In this document: in pieces, positions 57,463-64,000 of the stretch
How positions within the stretch are numbered: the first letter of the stretch is position 1
Layout: every line of letters starts with the position of its first letter
Source: Neofusicoccum parvum
Lineage: Eukaryota > Ascomycota > Dothideomycetes > Botryosphaeriales > Botryosphaeriaceae
Direction: 5' to 3'
DNA: 64,000 nt
Assembly: GCA_020912385.1 (NCBI GenBank)
Contig: CP087214.1
Location: forward strand, 2,418,001-2,482,000
Notes under the pieces: generated by a model
Databases searched by the model: none
What the model saw: only the letters and a program-made list of their open reading frames with translations
What the model was told of the DNA's origin: nothing
Program-made: the position numbers and the translations under genes

Positions 57463-60165
57463 GATGAAGATGAGCTGCTTGGAGCTGGTGACTAAGATGA
57501 TGGACAGCTTCATGATCCGAGGCAGCCACAGTCCCATGCAGTGGATACTGGATCTGCGCACTTATGGGATGAAGATCCACTACAACACCACCACCAAGGG
57601 CCATATAGGATGGAACGGGCAGGAGCAGCTGCTATACCAGGGCATCCAGTTCACCATGGCCAAGTTCAGGGGCATGGTGCACGGCTTACTGAACGACAGT
57701 CGCCAGCTGCTGCTCCAGGAGCTGCTGTTTGGCGGCCACAGCAGCTACAAGAAAGAGCATAGGGAAATGGACGTGCCAGCAGTGCCGTGGCATTCCATCA
57801 GGGACAACCCAGCCGAGGAGCGTAGAGGGTGGAGCTTTCTGCAGGACCAGCGCACTAGGCTGCCAGCAGACGGGAACACTTGGCTGTTCAATAGGATCAT
57901 GGGAATCACTGCTGTGAGGAAGAGGTTCACCAGGAAAAACACGAGCTCGGGCATCAGCAGGCAGGCGGTAGATGCATATGCAGCGTAGGTAGCCGAGTTT
58001 AGGGAGAAGCTGCTGCTGCTGATGCACATTACTGGTGGACAGCCGGCGAGAGGGCCGGAGATTCTCAGTATCAGGCACAGTAACACGGCTAAGGGAGGGC
58101 ACCGCAACGTCTTTGTGGAGGATGGGCTGGTCGTGTTCGTCACACGCTACCACAAGGGCTACGCCATATCCGGGGATGTCAAGGTGATCCACAGGTATCT
58201 GCCTAGGGAGATGGGCGAGCTGGTGGTGTGGTATCTATAGCTGGTCTTGCCATTCCACCAGCGCATGCTGGCAGTAGTACGTGGAAGCGAGCAGATCTCG
58301 GCCCACATATGGCCGGCGGAGGCGGGGGAGAAGAGGTGGACGACGGAGCGTATGAGGGAGGCGATGAAGAAGGAGAGCAGGATCGGCTTGGGCTAGGAGC
58401 TGACGGTTAGGGCGTATAGGGACGTCGCTATTGGCATCAGTAGGCGCTTTATGCGCGGCTCTAGCGCGTTCAGGGTAGATGAGGAGGGGGGAGGAGAGAA
58501 TAGGAATGAGCAGGAGCAGGAGCAGTAGTAGATAGAGGTGGGAGAAGACCGGGTAGCAGCAGCCATCGCAGACGCCCAGGCAGGACACACTTCCCACACC
58601 GCAGGCTTGATCTACGCGCGTGGGATGATGGAGCAGGCGGGTGTAGTGGCGGAGAAGAGGCTGCTGTTCCGCGCTTCTAGTACCGACTGGCACCGCTTCT
58701 TGGGCTTCCAGTCGGCATTTAAAAGCCAGGAACCGGCTGCTTCCAGGAAGAGGAAGCGCTGCCCGTTTGAGGATGACGCGGATGAGGAGCGGCTGGACCG
58801 CTGGGTAAGGCTGAAGAGGGCAAACGTAAAGGAGCAGCTGTAAAGATTGATGGGAAAGGAAGCCGAGTTCCGTAGTATCCAGGAAGAGGCGGTGACCGCC
58901 ATCCAGGCTGGAGTGAGCCCGGTGGTGGCAGTGATGCCGACTAGGGCTGGGAAAAGCATCTTGTTCATGCTGCCAGCTTGGACGGAGCTAGGAGGAACAA
59001 CGGTGGTGGTGGTACCGCTTATCGCGCTGCGAGCGGACATGAAAGAGCGCTACAGTAAGCTGGGCATCAGCTGTGTAGAATAGGAGGCGAGGCGGCCACC
59101 AGACGCGGAGTCCATCATGCTGGTCACGCTAGAGGCAGCACTAAGCGACGAGTTTATGACGTTTTTGAACCGGCTTAGGGCGATAAGGCAGCTGGACAGG
59201 ATTATTGTCGACGAGTGCCACGTGGTGCTGAACGACTAGGTGGACTTCCGTAAGCAGCTGCAGCAGCTGGGGAAGCTCATAGCGGTAGAAACGTAGATGG
59301 TTCTACTCACAGTAACGCTGCCACCCAGCAAAGAGGCGGAGCTGTGGCGCAGGATGGGCTGGACTACGGCCGAGGTGGTGGTGTTCAGGGCGGTCACCAC
59401 CCGCAAAAACATCAGCTACTAGGTGGTGGGGGTGGAGTTGGAGGTGGAGGTGGAGAATGGAGGAGGGAGAGGAGGGAGAGGAGGGAGAGGAGGGAGAGGG
59501 GGAGGATAGCGAGGAAGACAAGGAGGAAAGGAGGCGCAGAATAGGAAAATAGAAGAGATGGTAGAAGAGGAACTGCAGGCAACGGTGGAAGGAAAGGTGG
59601 TCATCTACTGCAATACAGTGACCAGGGTGAAGAGCTTGGTGGACGCAGGGCTGTTCCAGTGCGAGGCATTTTACAGCAAGATGTCAGAAGCTAGGAAGAA
59701 GGAGGTACTGGAGGACTTCAAGGCGGGAGTAGTGCGCGTGGTGGTGGCCACCAGCGCGCTAGGCATGGGGATTGATATTCCAGGCATTAGGCTTATCATC
59801 TACACGGATGAGCCGCGGGATTTTCTGGACTACGCGCAGGAGAGCGGCAGGGCGGGAAGGGACGGGCTGGCTAGCAGAGCAGTGATGGTTCAGGGGGGAG
59901 AGAAGAGTGATGACCGGCTGGTAAGGCGGTATCTGGACGGGGGGCCGTATAGGAGGACAGTGATGGACGAGTTTTTAGATGGTAGATTTGGGCGGGTGGA
60001 ATGCTGGCAGGAGGAGGAGGGGGAAGAAAGGTGCGATTTTTGTAGAAGTAGAAGGGGAAGGGGGGGAAGGGGAGGGGGGGAGTCTAGGCAAGAGATTGAG
60101 ATGGTAGATGAGGAGAAGGGGGAGGAGGTAGACAGGGAGGTAGAGGAAGAACAGAGTATAGACCA

Positions 60166-60482
60166 GTACCAGCAGCAGCGGCAGCAGCAGGGGCAGCAGT
60201 AGTGGTGGAGGGGGGAGTAGCAGCAGCAGTGGAGGAGGGAGGAGGGGTAGCAGCAGTGGTGGCAGCAGAGGGAGGAGGAGCAGCAGTAGCAGCAGAGGAA
60301 GGAGCAGCAGCAGCAGCAGAGGGAGCAGCAAGAAGAGCAGCAGGAGCAGTAGTGGTAGCAGAGGGAGCAGCAGCAGTAGAGGAAGCAGCAGCAGCAGTAG
60401 CAGCAGCAGCAGCAGTAGAGGGAGGAGCAGCAGTGGAGGGAGCAGCAGCAGCAGTAGAAGAAGCAGCAGCAGCAGCAAAGGA

Positions 60483-60516
<34 letters not shown>

Positions 60517-60930
60517 ACGGCAGCAGCAGTAGCACCAGCAGCAACAAGAGCAGCAAGAGCAGCAAGAGCAGCAAGAGCAGCAAGAGCAGCAAGAGCAGCA
60601 GTAGCAGCAGAGGAAGCACCAGCAGCAAGAGCACCAGCAGCAACAGTTACAGCAGCAAAGGGAGCAGCAGTAAAGAGAGCAGCAGAGAAGGCAGCAGCAG
60701 GAAAATCAGCAGCAAAGAGAGAAGCAGCAGAGGATGCAGCAGCAAAGAGAGAAGCAGCAGGAAAATCAGCAGGAAAGACAGCAGGAAAGACAGCAGGAAA
60801 GACAGCAGGGAAGACAGCAGGAAAGACAGCAGGAAAGACAGCAGGAAAGCCGGCAGGATGAAGAGCAAAGTACGCAACAAAGAGAATCAGACAGGCAGGA
60901 GTTTCAAAGGCAGCAGCAGCAGCAAGTAGG
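60166..60930. repeat. CAG trinucleotide array (poly-Gln coding)
   Basis: About 760 bp of CAG-rich repeats, interrupted by AGA, GGA, AAA and TAG. Read in the helicase frame, it encodes polyglutamine with Arg, Glu and Lys. The TAG interruptions fit RIP of CAG. Several open frames in other phases here (poly-Ala, poly-Leu) are artefacts of the repeat. Confidence 0.9.
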
Positions 60931-61414
60931 AATAAGGGCAAGGCAGGCCAGGCAGACACAACAGGTATATGCAGATGCAGAACTACTTTAGAGAAAGCTG
61001 CAGAGGTGGAAGGGGGTATGTTTAGTATGCAAGGCAGCAGGCAGGGAAGACCAGCACAGCATCAGCCACTGTCCAACAGAGCGGGGTAGGCAGGCGGATG
61101 GGGAGAGGCGCGAGATGCAGGGAAGAATCAGGTTTGAGAGGTACTCGGGCTGCTTTCGCTACGGGGTACCACAGGCAATCTGCAACAGATGGGAGAGTAA
61201 TGGTAGGCAGGGGTGGCGGCAGGTTCAGGGCAGCGAGTGCCAGTTCTTCGGGGTGATGATTGGTATACTATATGGGATCAAGTACGGGTATCAAAGGGTG
61301 TGGAAGAGGTGGTTATTACGGCTAGGAGAGGAGGTAGTAGGAGTGGCGGCAACGGCGGTAGAGGATGGAGATGAAGATAAAGATAGATTACTAGGATATC
61401 TTGGACAGGTATAG

Positions 61415-62645
61415 AGGAAGGATAAGCTCGAGAGCAATAACTTGGCTCAGGAGTTTTTATGGCTGATAGGAAGGGTTGAGAGCTTAATAGAGGAGGAGTA
61501 GGAGTAGGAAGAGGGGTAGGGGAAAGTAATAGATAGAGCTAATGGAAATAGATGGATAGGACTAGCTAGACTTAGGTAGAGAGAGCTAGTAAAATTTTAG
61601 AACTAATAGAGAAAGAAGTAATGGTTGAAAAAGAGGTAGGTAGAAACAAGTAAGAAAGATTAGATTTAAAAAGAATGAATAAATAAATAAATAGATAAAT
61701 AAATAAATAAATAGTAAGTACCAGTTTATTTTAGAAATAATAATAATAGCTGGATAAGTATTACTATATAAATATAGAATTGGGTGGAGTTGAATACGAA
61801 TATTAAGTAATATATATAGAAGAGGTAAAAGGTGGATTTTAAAAAAAAAAAAGAACTAGAACTAGAACTAGAACTAGAACTAGAACTAGAACTAGAACTA
61901 GAACTAGAATTAAAGCTAGAACTAGAATTAAAACTAGAGTTAAAACTAGAAGTAGAAGTAGAAGTGGAAGTAGAAGTAGAAGTAAAATTAGAAGGAACTA
62001 GAAGAACTAGAAGAACTAGAAGAACTAGAAAGAAGTGGAAGTAACTAGAATTAAAAGTTAGAACAAGAAATAGAAGTAGAATTTTAGAAGAACTAGAAGA
62101 ACTAGAACTAAATAAAGGTAGAAGAAAAAGAAGAGTATAAAAGAGAAGAAATTAAATAGAAAGAAAGTAAAAGATATAATAGAAATAGAGGTAGTAAAAG
62201 TAGAATAAGAGTTAATAATTTTAGACTAGGGTGAGGGTTAGTAATTTTAGATTAGGGTGAGGGTTAGTAATTTTAAATAGGATAAGAGTAATAACTATAT
62301 ATAATAGTAATAGTGGAAAAATAGAACTAGGGACTAGAACTAGGGACTAGGACTAGAACTAGGGACTAGAACTAGGGACTAGAACTAGAACTAGAGACTA
62401 GAACTAGGGACTAGGACTAGAACTAGAACTAGAACTAGGACTAGAACTAGAATTAGAAGAGTTAAAACTAGAAGTAAAGCTAGAAAAAGAAGAAGTAGAA
62501 GTAAAACTAGAAGTAGAACTAGAAATAGAAAATTAAAAGTAGAACTAGAAGTAGAATTAAAAGTAGAACTAGAACTAAGAACTAGAAGTAGAACTAGAAA
62601 GTAATAGTAGAAGTAATAGTAGAAGTAGAACTAGAACTAACAAAC
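61415..62645. repeat. AT-rich 3' end of helicase element with hexamer and minisatellite repeats
   Basis: Non-coding purine-rich DNA. It contains (GAACTA)n at 61,852-61,912, degenerate GAA/GTA triplets, a 26-bp tandem unit at 62,221-62,272 (TTAGACTAGGGTGAGGG..., two copies), and (GAACTAGGGACTA)-type repeats at 62,322-62,460. No gene seen. Confidence 0.75.
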
Positions 62646-62662
62646 TCCTAACCGAAAGACGC

Positions 62663-62688
62663 AAATCCAGCGCGACCGCGCTGGATTT
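62663..62688. repeat. Perfect inverted repeat, 12-bp arms with 2-bp spacer
   Basis: AAATCCAGCGCG, then AC, then CGCGCTGGATTT. It lies 17 bp after the unit start. The matching place in copy 1 (55,153-55,179) is an imperfect inverted repeat with a different core (GCCGC/GCGGC). Confidence 0.9.
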
Positions 62689-62728
62689 AGATTGTGTGGG
62701 AAAGAATCGTCGGGTGGGCTGGACGCGC

Positions 62729-62756
62729 ACCGCACTGGATTTACCGCACTGGATTT
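62729..62756. repeat. Tandem pair of a 14-bp motif
   Basis: ACCGCACTGGATTT occurs twice without a gap. Its CTGGATTT part is also the right arm end of the nearby inverted repeat. Copy 1 has a 15-bp pair (ACCGCGGCGTGATTT, 55,220-55,249) at the same place. Confidence 0.9.
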
Positions 62757-63057
62757 GGAGCGAGGTGCTCGGATCGAGTCTACACTCGGTCAGATTTCCA
62801 AGCGTGGCTCTGCGACCACTTTTTATATGAGCCACCTTAAAATCCGACCGCTGCGTCGTGAGAAAACCAGCCACTTGGGGTAAGAGTAGGGTTAGGGTTG
62901 AGGTTTTTTGATGGGGTAAGGGTGATCCGTGCGGCGGCGGCGGCAGCAGCGGCGGTAGCAGTAGTAGTAGCAGCAGCATTTACGAGCTTTCTCACACCAG
63001 CATCATTCTCTCTAGCAACTTTCAGTATTAGCAAGACAATACTAGCTAGCGCACCAA

Positions 63058-63328
63058 ATGGCGACAGCGTACTTTTATCACCAGGCGGAATACCGGCTCG
63101 CGATCTGCAGGGAGTGCCGGCACGCCGTCTGGCCGGACCAGGTGGAAGGCCATCTGCGGGGGAAACACCACCGGATGGGCCGGAAGCAGGCGGAGCTGGT
63201 CGGTGGTGAGGTTAGAAGCTGGCATGGCTTGATTGCATTCTCGAGCGAGCTGGAAGTGCCAGCCCGGGTGCAACGGCCCGTCACAGAGCTGCCACTGTTC
63301 AAGGACGGGCTGCTGTGCCAGAAGGACC

Positions 63329-63377
<49 letters not shown>

Positions 63378-64000
63378 CAGTAATAGTAGCAGCTGCCAGT
63401 ACGTCTGCAGGAATGAAAGGATGATGAAAGAGCACTGGCGCACCGAGCACGGATGGTCGATTGGAGGAGGCAAAGGCCGGCAGAGCAGGATGGTGGAAGA
63501 GGGGTTGAATAAGAGGTTCCAAGAGGCGGTAAAGCAGGTCTACTGCCAGCGCTTCTTCCCCACCTTCCACGGCTCGCAGTACTTTGAAGTGTGCCAGCCA
63601 GAGGAGCAAGCGCAGCAGGAGGACCAGGCGCAGCCCGCCCAGGAGGGAGGGGAGAGAGGGGAGGGAGGAGGGGAGCAGCTGTGGCAGCAGGCGTGGAACA
63701 AGGCGAACCAGAACTGGGAGGAGCTGGAGAAGCGGGCCCGGGCCACCATCGAGGAAGGAGAGAAGGACGAGGTCAGCCCGTGGCTGGACAGGACGCAGTG
63801 GCTGCCGTATCTGGCGCGGCTGGACCGCGACGATCTGCTAGCGTCGGTTGAGGAGCCCAACGCCAACCCGGACAGGCCAGAGGAGGAGGAGGAGCCGGCG
63901 GCAGCGGCCATCTGGAAAGCCATGGACGAGGTTGCGCGCATCGGCCAGCAGGCGGTGACCCAGCAGGTCGGCATATTCATCCGCATGGAGCTGATGAGGA
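63058..64000 (+). CDS. OrsD-like zinc finger / RecQ helicase protein, N-terminal part, intact within window
   Basis: ATG at 63,058; open for 314 codons to the window edge with no stop. It begins MATAYFYHQAEYRLAICREC. Zinc-finger-like parts: CRECRHAVWPDQVEGHLRGKHH and, after a serine run, CQYVCRNERMMKEHWRTEH. Then come SPTFHGSQYFEV-type and WLPYLARLDRDDLLASVEEP segments shared with copy 1, which suggests that the helicase part lies beyond the window. A (AGC)13 tract plus eight more Ser/Asn codons (63,331-63,393) inserts 21 residues absent from copy 1. The frame shows no RIP stops, so it may be expressed. Confidence 0.8.
63331..63393 (+). repeat. AGC trinucleotide expansion in helicase copy 2
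   Basis: Thirteen AGC codons followed by AGT/AGC/AAT codons, giving 20 Ser and 1 Asn. In copy 1 the same position reads only CCC AAC AGC TGC. Confidence 0.93.

Larger units (their letters stand above)
55535..61414 (+). pseudogene. OrsD-like zinc finger / RecQ helicase protein, RIP-inactivated
   Basis: One frame stays readable over 5.9 kb (about 1,960 codons) but is broken mostly by TAG. The start is ATA at 55,535 where copy 2 has ATG. The N-terminus has two zinc-finger-like parts (CKECRHTVWPDQVEGHLRGKHH; CQYICRSKRIMKDHWHEEH) as in the OrsD/DUF3505 family. A central conserved region (57,464-58,240) precedes the RecQ-type helicase (58,850-60,050): motif I PTRAGKS, motif II DECH, TSALGMGIDIP and ESGRAGRDG. 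A CDFC zinc segment, a very long CAG-encoded Gln tract and a Cys-containing C-terminus (CLVC...C; CQFFGVMIGILYG) follow. It would unwind DNA if intact. Confidence 0.85.
55136..62645 (+). mobile_element. Subtelomeric-type helicase element, copy 1 (7.5 kb, RIPed)
   Basis: Begins TCCTAACCGAAAG at 55,136; the same start recurs at 62,646, so the unit is 7,510 bp and the copies are head to tail. The unit contains: an imperfect inverted repeat, two 15-bp direct repeats, a TATA box (55,301-55,311), a short TTAGGG-like tract (55,367-55,379), the helicase frame, and an AT-rich tail with simple repeats. Telomere-linked helicase genes in fungi have a comparable setting; the tandem position and neighbours suggest the same here. 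Confidence 0.8.
62646..64000 (+). mobile_element. Subtelomeric-type helicase element, copy 2 (continues past window)
   Basis: Starts with the same TCCTAACCGAAAG as copy 1 and follows it head to tail. It has an exact 12-bp inverted repeat, two 14-bp direct repeats, the TATA box and the TTAGGG-like tract (62,887-62,899). CAG and TGG codons are intact where copy 1 has TAG. Confidence 0.8.

Noticed and set aside
59975..60643. Poly-Leu and poly-Ala open frames on the minus strand and in other phases
   Set aside because: They result from reading the CAG array in other frames.
62887..62899. True telomere
   Set aside because: Only about two TTAGGG-like units, followed by coding sequence; not a terminal array.

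Overview
The window looks like the end region of a chromosome arm of a filamentous ascomycete (Pezizomycotina). The evidence is short spliceosomal introns (49-115 bp, GT-AG with CTNAC-type branch sites), fungal secondary-metabolism genes, and repeats that carry C-to-T and G-to-A transitions at CpA/TpG, the signature of repeat-induced point mutation (RIP). I cannot name the species or class.

Left part (1-26,434): a compact, GC-rich, apparently intact biosynthetic gene cluster around a non-reducing polyketide synthase. In order: NR-PKS (minus strand, SAT-KS-MAT-PT-ACP-ACP, C-terminus outside the window), FAD-linked oxidoreductase, MBOAT/wax-synthase-like acyltransferase, aldo-keto reductase, F-box protein, O-methyltransferase, 14-TM-type MFS exporter, Zn2Cys6 regulator of the AflR type, zinc-free MDR reductase, class I SAM methyltransferase and cytochrome P450. 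Inferred roles: the PKS makes an aromatic scaffold; the FAD enzyme, P450, AKR and MDR reductase change its redox state; the two methyltransferases and the MBOAT decorate it; the MFS protein exports it; the Zn2Cys6 protein regulates the genes. I do not recognise the product.

Middle part (about 26,600-55,135): a graveyard of transposable elements with nested insertions that can be ordered in time. An old, heavily RIPed minus-strand chromovirus (here gypsy-B, 3' LTR at 31,164-31,635, truncated at its gag start near 55,135) was entered by a second chromovirus copy (gypsy-A1, 32,609-38,616, TSD TAGCT), by a solo LTR (42,125-42,305) and by a Tad/I-like LINE (43,880-54,978, 16-bp TSD). That LINE was itself entered by a young gypsy-A2 copy (46,814-52,785, TSD TAAGG) that has only three premature TAG codons. 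Gypsy-A carries a perfect 11-nt self-complementarity between LTR and primer site, as in self-priming Tf1/sushi elements. Left of gypsy-B lie LINE fragments, solo and partial LTRs and a copia-like gag relic.

Right part (55,136-64,000): tandem copies of a subtelomeric-type element of about 7.5 kb. It encodes a giant protein with an OrsD-like zinc-finger N-terminus and a RecQ-type helicase. Copy 1 (55,136-62,645) is RIPed: start codon lost, many TAG codons, one Walker A change. Copy 2 (62,646 to the window edge) is open as far as it can be read. Each copy begins with an inverted repeat, a pair of 14-15-bp direct repeats, a TATA box and a short TTAGGG-like tract. This suggests the telomere lies to the right, but no terminal telomere array is visible.
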